Assembly (NCBI GenBank): GCA_035276085.1
Contig: DATELY010000157.1
Location: 1 to 48,496 of the forward strand
Direction: 5' to 3'
DNA length: 48,496 bases
DNA from: DATELY01 sp035276085
GTDB taxonomy: Bacteria > Pseudomonadota > Gammaproteobacteria > Steroidobacterales > Steroidobacteraceae
Shown: positions 32,604 through 39,684 of the stretch, in pieces
Layout: each line of letters starts with the position of its first letter
How positions within the stretch are numbered: the stretch's first letter is position 1
The notes under the pieces: model-generated
Database searches by the model: none
Told to the model about the DNA's origin: nothing
The model's input: only the letters and a program-made list of their open reading frames with translations
Translations under genes and position numbers: made by a program

Positions 32604-33605
32604 ATGCAGTTGTGGCAGAAATCAAGTGTGGCGGCTGTGCTCGCGGCCCTGGCGACAGTCAGCGCTCCCGGCATCGCTGCGGCCGAAAGCGTCATCAAGA
32701 TGGACGGTTCGAGCACTGTGTTTCCCATCGCCGAGGCGGTCGCGGAAGAATTTCAGATCAGCAAGCACGGTAAGGTTCGCGTCACGGTCGGAATCGCCGG
32801 CACGGGCGGCGGTTTCAAGCGCTTCTGCCGTGGTGAGACCGATATCTCCAATGCATCGCGCCCGATCCTGAAGGAAGAAATGGAGGCGTGCCGCGCCGCG
32901 GGCGTGAAGTACATCGAGTTGCCGGTGGCGTTCGATGCCTTGACGGTCGTCGTGAACCCGCAGAACACGTGGGTGAAGTCGCTGTCGCCCGCCGACCTCA
33001 AGAAGATGTGGGAGCCGGGTGCTCAGGGCCGGGTGACGAAGTGGAATCAGGTGCGCTCCGACTGGCCGGCGCAGTCGCTCATGTTGTTCGGCCCCGGCGC
33101 CGACTCCGGCACGTTCGACTACTTCACGGAAGCCGTGAACGGCAAGGCCAAGGCGAGCCGCGGCGACTACACGGCCAGTGAAGACGACAACGTTCTCGTG
33201 CAAGGCGTCGAGAACAACAAAAATGCGTTGGGCTATTTCGGTTATGCGTACTACACGGCCCACAAGGATCGTTTGAAAGCAGTGCCGATCGATGGCGGCA
33301 AGGGGCCGATCGCTCCGAGCCCGGAAACCGTGATCAACGGCAGCTATCAGCCCTTGTCGCGTCCGCTGTTCGTGTATGTGCGCGATACGGCGGCACAGCG
33401 CGCCGAGGTGCGCGAGTTCGTCGAATTCTTCCTGAAGGAAGGTGCAGACCTGGTGAAGGAAGTGGGTTATGTGCCACTGCCGGCGGACTCCTATCGCGTG
33501 GCGTTGGAGCATTTCAACAACAAGAAGATGGGCAGCGTCTTCGGCGGCGTGCCTGAAGTCGGAATCACCATCGAGAAGCTGCTTGCGCGCGAAGGCAAGC
33601 TGTGA
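32604..33605 (+). CDS. pstS: Periplasmic phosphate-binding protein PstS
   Basis: 333 residues with a signal peptide (about 1-26, cleaved after GIAAA). It captures phosphate and delivers it to PstCA. Phosphate-contacting segments are visible: DGSSTVFPI, AGTGGGFKRF, SNASRPI and GPGADSGTFDYF. The start is the ATG at 32604 because the signal peptide begins there and CGAGG lies upstream. It is the first gene of the pst operon, controlled by Pho boxes; a strong hairpin separates it from pstC, which would allow more PstS than transporter to be made. Confidence 0.96.
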   Translation: MQLWQKSSVAAVLAALATVSAPGIAAAESVIKMDGSSTVFPIAEAVAEEFQISKHGKVRVTVGIAGTGGGFKRFCRGETDISNASRPILKEEMEACRAAGVKYIELPVAFDALTVVVNPQNTWVKSLSPADLKKMWEPGAQGRVTKWNQVRSDWPAQSLMLFGPGADSGTFDYFTEAVNGKAKASRGDYTASEDDNVLVQGVENNKNALGYFGYAYYTAHKDRLKAVPIDGGKGPIAPSPETVINGSYQPLSRPLFVYVRDTAAQRAEVREFVEFFLKEGADLVKEVGYVPLPADSYRVALEHFNNKKMGSVFGGVPEVGITIEKLLAREGKL

Positions 33606-33613
33606 TGTCGCCG

Positions 33614-33644
33614 GGGCGAGCGCAACGATCGGGTGCGCTCGCCC
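33614..33644. terminator. Perfect 11-bp hairpin between pstS and pstC
   Basis: GGGCGAGCGCA and TGCGCTCGCCC form a perfect 11-bp stem around a 9-base loop, 9 bases after the pstS stop. There is no T-tract, so partial termination or protection of the pstS mRNA 3' end is likelier than full termination. This fits the need for excess binding protein. Confidence 0.6.
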
Positions 33645-33813
33645 TCCCTTGCGGCAGGCTTTTGTCCGACAACGCGATATCGACGACTGCAATCCGAGCC
33701 ATTACAGTAGCGCCCTCGCGTTGCTGCCGGTGCGGCCAGATCATTGCGGACACCGCGGCGGATCAATAAGAACAGCTCGTCCAGAGCGAATCGATTGAGA
33801 GAAGGGGCCGCAG

Positions 33814-34740
33814 GTGAACCAGACCGCCACATACACATCGCCGTCATTTCAAGCTGGGCTGCGCTATCGCAAATTGCGCGATCGCGCCATTGAATTCCTG
33901 TTGCTGGCATCCGGTCTCGTCGCAGTGTTCACGACACTCGCCATCGTTGCCATTCTGCTCTACGAATCCAGCACGTTCTTTGCGCACGTGTCCATCAAGG
34001 AGTTCCTGACGGACACGATGTGGACGCCGCTGTTCTCCGATCCGCACTACGGCATTCTGCCGTTGGTGGCGGGAACGCTGACCACCACGATGGTCGCACT
34101 GATCGTCGCGGTGCCTCTCGGCATCATCATCGCGATTTACCTGAGCGAGTTCGCCACGCACCGCGTGCGCGAAACGGTGAAGCCGATTCTGGAATTGCTG
34201 GGTGCCGTGCCAACGGTCGTATTCGGTTACTTCGCGTTGCGCGCAGTGACACCGTTACTGCAGATCATCCTGCCCGACCTGCCGGGCTTCAACATGTTGA
34301 GCGCCGGGCTCGTGATCGGATTGATGATCGTGCCGTACGTCAGCTCGGTGAGCGAAGATGCGATGCGGGCGGTGCCGCGATACATGCGCGAGGGCTCGTA
34401 CGCGATGGGTGCGACGCGGCTGCAGACGGCCCTGCGAGTGGTGGTGCCCGGTGCATTCTCCGGCATCGCGGCGGCCTTCATCCTGGGCATCTCGCGCGCG
34501 GTCGGTGAAACGATGGTCGTTGCGATCGCCGCGGGCATGCAGCCGAACCTGACATTCGATCCGCGCGAGCCGGCTGCAACGATCACTGCGTATATCGTGC
34601 AAGTGAGTCTGGGCGATCTGCCGCATGGAAGCATCGGCTATCAGAGCATCTTCGCCGCCGGTCTCGTGCTCATGCTGATCACGCTCGTCTTCAACGTCGT
34701 GGGCTTCTCGCTCACGCGCCGTTTCCGTGAGGCTTATTGA
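33814..34740 (+). CDS. pstC: Phosphate ABC transporter permease PstC
   Basis: 308 residues with six membrane helices, the first near residue 27. The BPD-transport signature with EAA loop is EGSYAMGATRLQTALRVVVPGAFSGI, and a second conserved block is GISRAVGETMVVAIAAG. PstC pairs with PstA to form the inner-membrane channel for phosphate. GTG start with AAGGGG upstream. The 208-base gap after pstS contains a hairpin but no other gene. Its stop overlaps the pstA start by one base (TGATG). Confidence 0.95.
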   Translation: MNQTATYTSPSFQAGLRYRKLRDRAIEFLLLASGLVAVFTTLAIVAILLYESSTFFAHVSIKEFLTDTMWTPLFSDPHYGILPLVAGTLTTTMVALIVAVPLGIIIAIYLSEFATHRVRETVKPILELLGAVPTVVFGYFALRAVTPLLQIILPDLPGFNMLSAGLVIGLMIVPYVSSVSEDAMRAVPRYMREGSYAMGATRLQTALRVVVPGAFSGIAAAFILGISRAVGETMVVAIAAGMQPNLTFDPREPAATITAYIVQVSLGDLPHGSIGYQSIFAAGLVLMLITLVFNVVGFSLTRRFREAY

Positions 34741-35684
34741 TGAGTGCTCAGGCCGTCACTGCGACCGTTTCGAATTTCGAATCGCTGCGTCGCGACGTCG
34801 GTCGCCGCAAGCTCTACGACCAGATCTTCGTGATCGTCGGTCTGCTCGTCATGCTGATCTGCCTGATGATCCTGGGCGTGCTGTTCATCGACCTCGTGAT
34901 CGATGGCGCACCGCGCTTCGGCTGGGAATTCTTCACGAACTTCCCCTCGCGACACGCCGAACGCGCGGGCATCTTGGGCGCCTGGGTGGGCACGAGCCTC
35001 ATCATGCTCGTCACGGCGGTTTGCGCCGTACCGGTCGGAGTCGCTGCGGCCGTGTACCTGGAAGAATACGCGCCGAAGAACTGGTTCTCGGCGATCATCG
35101 AGATCAACGTGACGAACCTGGCCGGTGTGCCGTCGATCGTCTACGGCCTGCTGGCGCTGGGATTGTTCGTGTATCAGTTCAATCTGGGGCAGAGCATCGC
35201 GGCGGCTGGATTGACGTTGGCGCTGCTGATCCTGCCGATCGTCATCGTTGCGACGCGCGAGGCGATCCGCGCCGTGCCGAAGGCGATTCGCGAGGCCGCG
35301 TATGGGTTGGGTGCGACGCGGTGGGAAGTCACGAAAGACCACGTGCTGCCGTACTCCACGGGTGGCATCCTGACGGGCATGATCCTGGGCCTCTCGCGCG
35401 CCATCGGCGAGACGGCTCCGATCATCACCATCGGTGCGTTGAGCTTCATCGCCTTTCTGCCTGCCTCTCCGATCAGCAGTGAACCGCCATTCATTTCCTT
35501 CCAGTGGTTGAAGGATCCTTTCACCGCCATGCCCATTCAGATGTTCAATTGGGTGTCGCGGCCCGATCAGGCATTCCAGGCGAATGCCGCCGCTGCGGGA
35601 GCCATTCTGTTGGCCATGACGTTGCTCATGAATGGCGTCGCCATCTGGATCCGCTATCGCTTCCGCAAGAAGATCAACTGGTAA
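34740..35684 (+). CDS. pstA: Phosphate ABC transporter permease PstA
   Basis: 314 residues, six membrane helices. The permease EAA loop is EAAYGLGATRWEVTKDHVLPYS, and GLSRAIGETAPIITIG follows as in PstC. The ATG shares its A with the pstC stop; a TTG one codon upstream is possible but less likely. It lies 28 bases before pstB. Confidence 0.95.
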   Translation: MSAQAVTATVSNFESLRRDVGRRKLYDQIFVIVGLLVMLICLMILGVLFIDLVIDGAPRFGWEFFTNFPSRHAERAGILGAWVGTSLIMLVTAVCAVPVGVAAAVYLEEYAPKNWFSAIIEINVTNLAGVPSIVYGLLALGLFVYQFNLGQSIAAAGLTLALLILPIVIVATREAIRAVPKAIREAAYGLGATRWEVTKDHVLPYSTGGILTGMILGLSRAIGETAPIITIGALSFIAFLPASPISSEPPFISFQWLKDPFTAMPIQMFNWVSRPDQAFQANAAAAGAILLAMTLLMNGVAIWIRYRFRKKINW

Positions 35685-35712
35685 CCTACGCACGCATCCG
35701 ACAGGTGAGCTC

Positions 35713-36612
35713 ATGGAATCAACCAGCACCACGCGTGCTCGACCGGACGGCAGCGTCCAGCACTCCGAAACCAAGATGAGACAGAACCCCCCGAACTCGC
35801 AGACGCCGCGCATCTCGATCGCGGTGGACGACACGCGACAAGTGCGTACGCTGAACGTCAAGGCGGCGGTCGACAATCTCAACTTCTACTACGGTCCGCA
35901 TCGAGCGCTGAAGAATCTGACGATTCCGATCGCGGATCGACAGGTGACGGCCCTCATCGGTCCATCGGGTTGCGGCAAGAGCACGTTCCTGCGCTGCTTC
36001 AATCGCATGCACGATCTGCAGCCCGAAACCCGCTACGAAGGCAGCATCACGCTGCATCCCGACAACCTGAACCTGGTCGGACCGGGCGTGGATCCCATCG
36101 AAGTGCGCCTGCGCATCGGCATGGTGTTCCAGAAGCCGAATCCGTTTCCCAAGACCATCTTTGAAAACGTCGCCTACGGCCTGCGGCTGCGCGGCATGCG
36201 CAATCGCGCTGCCTTGGCCGAGGAAGTGGAGAAAGCGCTGCGAGGCGCCGCGTTGTGGGATGAGGTGAAGGATCGCCTGCAGGATTCGGCATTGGCATTG
36301 TCGGGCGGTCAGATGCAGCGTCTGTGCATCGCGCGCGCACTGGCCACGACACCCGAGATCCTGCTGTTCGACGAACCGACCTCGGCGCTCGATCCCATCG
36401 CGACGGCGAAGATCGAGGAACTGATTTCCACGCTGCGCGATCAGGTGACGGTGTTGATCGTCACGCACAACATGCAGCAAGCGGCGCGCGTCTCCGACTA
36501 CACCGCCTTCATGTACCTGGGCGAGCTGATCGAGTTCGACGAGGCCGCCAAGATTTTCACGAATCCCAGCAAGAAGGCGACGGAAGACTACATCACGGGT
36601 CGCTACGGCTAG
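35713..36612 (+). CDS. pstB: Phosphate ABC transporter ATPase PstB
   Basis: 299 residues. It energises PstCA. Walker A is GPSGCGKST (83-91), the Q-loop is in FQKPNPFPKTIFENVAYG, the ABC signature LSGGQMQRLCIARA, Walker B LLFDEPTSALD and the H-loop His is in VTHNMQQA. The ATG at 35713 has AGGTGAG just upstream. The protein carries about 50 residues ahead of the usual PstB start (VKAAVDNLNFYYG); this extension is polar and Ser/Thr/Arg-rich and without known motif. A start at the internal ATG in HSETKMRQN is the alternative. Confidence 0.96.
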   Translation: MESTSTTRARPDGSVQHSETKMRQNPPNSQTPRISIAVDDTRQVRTLNVKAAVDNLNFYYGPHRALKNLTIPIADRQVTALIGPSGCGKSTFLRCFNRMHDLQPETRYEGSITLHPDNLNLVGPGVDPIEVRLRIGMVFQKPNPFPKTIFENVAYGLRLRGMRNRAALAEEVEKALRGAALWDEVKDRLQDSALALSGGQMQRLCIARALATTPEILLFDEPTSALDPIATAKIEELISTLRDQVTVLIVTHNMQQAARVSDYTAFMYLGELIEFDEAAKIFTNPSKKATEDYITGRYG

Positions 36613-36630
36613 TTGCGCGTGAGCCGCGTC

Positions 36631-37335
36631 ATGGGCACTGGAGATCCGGCCGAGGGACACACGGCGAAAGCCTTCGATCAGGCGCTGGCCGAGCTGCGGC
36701 TGAAAGTCGTGAGCATGGGCGGGCTTGCCATCGATCAGGTCGGTATCGCCATGCGCGCGCTGCTCGAAGGCAGCGTCGAGCTGTCGAAGACGGTGCTCAC
36801 GCGCGAAGATCAACTGAACGAATACGAACGCGACATCGATCGCGAGGCCTTCCGGTTGATTGCCTTGCATCAACCGGTGGCAGGAGATCTGCGGCTGGCC
36901 AAGGCGATCTCGCGCATCACCGTGGAGTTGGAGCGCGCGGGCGATGAAGCCAAGAAGATCGCGAAGTTTGCGGGCCGCATCGCCGGAGGAGAGCCGTCCG
37001 GCCCCGTGCTCGCTGTGGCGCGGTATCTGCGGCACATGGCCGATCTCTCGGTGGGCATGCTGCGCGACGCCATCCGCGCACTCGATGAGTTCGACGCGGC
37101 GCTTGCACGCGGCGTCTCCAGTCGCGACTCGGAGCTCGATGCGGAGTTTGCAGCTGCGCTGCGTCAGCTGATGACGCTGGCCATGCAGGACCAACGCTAC
37201 TTCGGTGCCACGATCGAGACGGTGTTTGCGCTAAAAGGTCTCGAGCGCATCGGCGATCACGCCAAGAATATCGCCGAGCAGGTTGTCTTCACGCTGAGCG
37301 GTGAAGACATGCGACATCGCAAACGGGCGAGTTGA
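36631..37335 (+). CDS. phoU: Phosphate signalling protein PhoU, copy 2
   Basis: 234 residues, helical, with both metal-cluster motifs: ELERAGDEAKKI and GLERIGDHAKNI. It is the last gene of the pst operon, the usual place for phoU. The sequence differs clearly from copy 1 (29658), so the two are not a recent duplication and may have separate roles, for example one on PhoR and one on the transporter. The start is uncertain: ATG at 36631 with GTGAG upstream is chosen over GTG at 36619 and TTG at 36613. Confidence 0.92.
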   Translation: MGTGDPAEGHTAKAFDQALAELRLKVVSMGGLAIDQVGIAMRALLEGSVELSKTVLTREDQLNEYERDIDREAFRLIALHQPVAGDLRLAKAISRITVELERAGDEAKKIAKFAGRIAGGEPSGPVLAVARYLRHMADLSVGMLRDAIRALDEFDAALARGVSSRDSELDAEFAAALRQLMTLAMQDQRYFGATIETVFALKGLERIGDHAKNIAEQVVFTLSGEDMRHRKRAS

Positions 37336-37360
37336 GAACCAGCCTCGCTGCTTGGCTATG

Positions 37361-37482
37361 CGTCCCCTCCCTTGCGCAGCGTAAGCGAAGCGGGGGAGGG
37401 ACAGGGTGGGGGCAGAGAAAGTTGGTGGCCCCGCGCCGCAGCCCCCACCCCAACCCTCCCCCGCTGCGCAGCGGAGGGAGCG
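37361..37482. repeat. C/G-rich double-hairpin repeat between convergent phoU and dapD
   Basis: The left half (37361-37412) starts CGTCCCCTCCCTTGCGC and ends ACAGGGTGGGGG. The right half (37442-37482) starts CCCCCACCCCAACCCTCC and ends GAGGGAGCG. The halves are inverted copies and each also folds on itself. This is the uninterrupted form of the element at 30948-31112. Confidence 0.75.
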
Positions 37483-37489
37483 GAAGAGA

Positions 37490-38317
37490 TCAATCGCGCA
37501 GCAGTTCGTTCACACTCGTCTTCGCCCGTGTCTGCGCATCCACGCGCTTCACGATCACCGCGCAGCTGAGGCTGTACTTGCCGTCGGCAGACGGCAGTGA
37601 TCCCGGCACGACGACGGCACCTGCGGGCACGCGGCCACGAATGATCGTGTCGCTCTCCCGATCGTAGATGCGAGTGCTCTGGCCGATGAATACACCCATC
37701 GAGATCACGGCGCCTTCTTCCACGATCACGCCTTCGACGATTTCCGAGCGCGCACCGATGAAGCAATTGTCTTCGATGATGGTGGGACTTGCCTGCAGCG
37801 GTTCGAGGACACCGCCGATGCCGGCGCCACCCGAGAGATGCACGTTGCGGCCGATCTGCGCGCAGGAGCCGACGGTGGCCCAGGTATCCACCATCGTGCC
37901 TTCGCCCACATAGGCGCCGAGATTCACATAGGACGGCATCAGAATCGCATTGGGCGCAACGTACGCACCGCGACGCACGACGGCGTGCGGAACGACGCGG
38001 ACGCCCTCGCTGCGGAATCGCGCTTCATCGTAACTGGCGTACTTGAGCGGCACTTTGTCGTAGAACTGCGTGAAGCCAGCGGGCATCGGCTGGTTGTCAT
38101 TCAAGCGGAATGACAACAACACGGCCTTCTTCAGCCATTCGTTCACGCGCCACGCGCCTTCGACTTTCTCGGCGACACGCGCCTGTCCGCGATCCAACAG
38201 ATCGATCGCGCTCTCAACCGCAGCACGTACGTCCTGTGGCGCATTCTTGGGGTTGAACTCGGTGCGACGCTCGAAGGCAGAGCTGATGGTGGAGATCAAT
38301 GCGGAGTGCTGGGTCAT
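37490..38317 (-). CDS. dapD: 2,3,4,5-tetrahydropyridine-2,6-dicarboxylate N-succinyltransferase DapD
   Basis: 275 residues. It succinylates tetrahydrodipicolinate in the lysine/diaminopimelate pathway. An N-terminal helical domain is followed by a left-handed beta-helix of hexapeptide repeats (VVRRGAYVAPNAILMPSYVN, then LGAYVGEGTMVDTWATVGS and IEDNCFIGARSEIVEGV). ATG at 38317 (MTQHSALISTISSAFE); the frame continues upstream through the hairpin repeat, but that part is non-coding. It is downstream of dapC on the same strand. Confidence 0.96.
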   Translation of the reverse strand: MTQHSALISTISSAFERRTEFNPKNAPQDVRAAVESAIDLLDRGQARVAEKVEGAWRVNEWLKKAVLLSFRLNDNQPMPAGFTQFYDKVPLKYASYDEARFRSEGVRVVPHAVVRRGAYVAPNAILMPSYVNLGAYVGEGTMVDTWATVGSCAQIGRNVHLSGGAGIGGVLEPLQASPTIIEDNCFIGARSEIVEGVIVEEGAVISMGVFIGQSTRIYDRESDTIIRGRVPAGAVVVPGSLPSADGKYSLSCAVIVKRVDAQTRAKTSVNELLRD

Positions 38318-38344
38318 GGTGGCTCGAAGCAAACGATGGGATGT

Positions 38345-38420
38345 AGTCAGCTGGCTTGCTGGACTGCTGGCCAGAACCGGTGTGCTGTCTCTGGCCAGCA
38401 AGCCAGCTGACCAGCAGACT
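38345..38420. repeat. Variable-arm hairpin built of octamers with a GGCCAGA core, between dapC and dapD
   Basis: Octamers GTCAGCTG, GCTTGCTG, GACTGCTG, then GCCAGAAC. The 31-base arm 38345-38375 pairs with 38390-38420 around a 14-base loop. The unit GCTTGCTG is shared with the 27808 element. It fills most of the dapC-dapD gap. Confidence 0.75.
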
Positions 38421-38439
38421 AGTTCCACGCAACTCTATC

Positions 38440-39636
38440 TCATCGCCGTTGCGTCAGGAACGTCCGGATGCGCCGGGCGGCTTCGAGGCATTCATCCACC
38501 CCGGCGACCAGCGAGATGCGAACGCGTCCGCACCCGGGGTTGCCGCTGGCCGTATCGCGCGCGATGTAACTGCCCGGTAGCACGGTGAGATGCTGCTGCT
38601 CGAAGAGCTCGCGCGTGAAGCGCTCATCGTCCGTCACTCTGGGCCAGAGATAGAAGCTCGCATCGGGCATGGACACGTCCATGACGTCCTGCAGCAGCGG
38701 CAGTACGCCTTCGAACTTGCGTCGATACAGCGCGCGATTCTCGATCACGTGCTTGTCGTCGCTCCAGGCCGGAATGCTCGCGAGCTGATGGTGAACGGGC
38801 ATCGCGCAACCGTGGTACGTCCGGTACAACAGGAATGGCTTGATCAACGCGGGATCGCCGGTGACGAAACCCGAACGCAGTCCCGGCACGCTGGAGCGCT
38901 TCGACAGGCTGTGGAACACCATGCAGCGCTCGAATTGCGAGTGCCCGGATTTCAGTGCTGCCTGCAGCAGCCCTGCCGGCGGCTTCGTCTCGTCGAAGTA
39001 GATTTCGCTGTAGCACTCATCGGACGCAATCACGAAGTCGTACCGATCCGCCAGTTCGAGCGCCCGTTGCAGGTAGTCGACCCCGGCAACCGCGCCCGTG
39101 GGATTGCCGGGCGAGCAGAGAAACAGCACCGCACATCGCCGCCAGACCTCAGGCGACACTGCGTCGAGATCTGGCAGATAGCGATTCTCCGCATCCGCAT
39201 TCATGAAGTACGGCTCGGCCCCGGCGAGATACGTCGCGCCTTCGTAGATTTGATAGAACGGATTGGGGCTCGCGACGATCGCGTCACCGCAGGGATCGAC
39301 CACCGCCTGCACGAATGCAAACAACGCTTCGCGCGTGCCATTGACCGGCAGGATCATGGTTTCGGCATTGACGCTGCCCGCAGGCAATGCAAAACGGCGC
39401 GTCAGCCAGGCCGCAATGGCTTGACGCAGCTCGGGTACGCCCAGGGTGGCCGGATAAGAACCCAGGGAGCTTGCATGCTGCTTGAGCGCATCCACCACGA
39501 ACGCAGGCGGCGTGTGCCGCGGTTCGCCGATGGACATCGAGATGTGCGGCAGACCTTTCGGCCCGACCGCGCCCGCCAGCAACGTCCGGAGGCGTTCAAA
39601 TGGATACGGTCGGAGTTTGCCGAGGTGCGGATGCAT
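38440..39636 (-). CDS. dapC: Succinyldiaminopimelate aminotransferase DapC (class I/II aminotransferase)
   Basis: 398 residues. A PLP enzyme of fold type I that transfers the amino group from glutamate in the succinylase branch of diaminopimelate synthesis. PLP-binding Lys is in HSLSKRSSVPGLRSG; other markers are SIGEPRHTPP, NPTGAVAG (Asn contacting PLP) and ASDECYSEIYFDE. The position between glnD and dapD, both needed in the same order in many gammaproteobacteria, favours DapC over other class I aminotransferases. ATG start; MHPHLGKLRPYPFERLR is the standard N-terminus. Confidence 0.93.
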   Translation of the reverse strand: MHPHLGKLRPYPFERLRTLLAGAVGPKGLPHISMSIGEPRHTPPAFVVDALKQHASSLGSYPATLGVPELRQAIAAWLTRRFALPAGSVNAETMILPVNGTREALFAFVQAVVDPCGDAIVASPNPFYQIYEGATYLAGAEPYFMNADAENRYLPDLDAVSPEVWRRCAVLFLCSPGNPTGAVAGVDYLQRALELADRYDFVIASDECYSEIYFDETKPPAGLLQAALKSGHSQFERCMVFHSLSKRSSVPGLRSGFVTGDPALIKPFLLYRTYHGCAMPVHHQLASIPAWSDDKHVIENRALYRRKFEGVLPLLQDVMDVSMPDASFYLWPRVTDDERFTRELFEQQHLTVLPGSYIARDTASGNPGCGRVRISLVAGVDECLEAARRIRTFLTQRR

Positions 39637-39684
39637 GAGGTGCCTTCGAGAACCCGTCGAAAGCTCAGATGAGCGTGCTGCAGT

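Noticed and set aside
35719..37194. A 491-codon minus-strand frame across pstB and phoU
   Set aside because: It spans two well-supported genes in antisense and has no motif of its own.
38318..38428. N-terminal extension of DapD
   Set aside because: It reads through the octamer hairpin; the normal DapD N-terminus starts at 38317.
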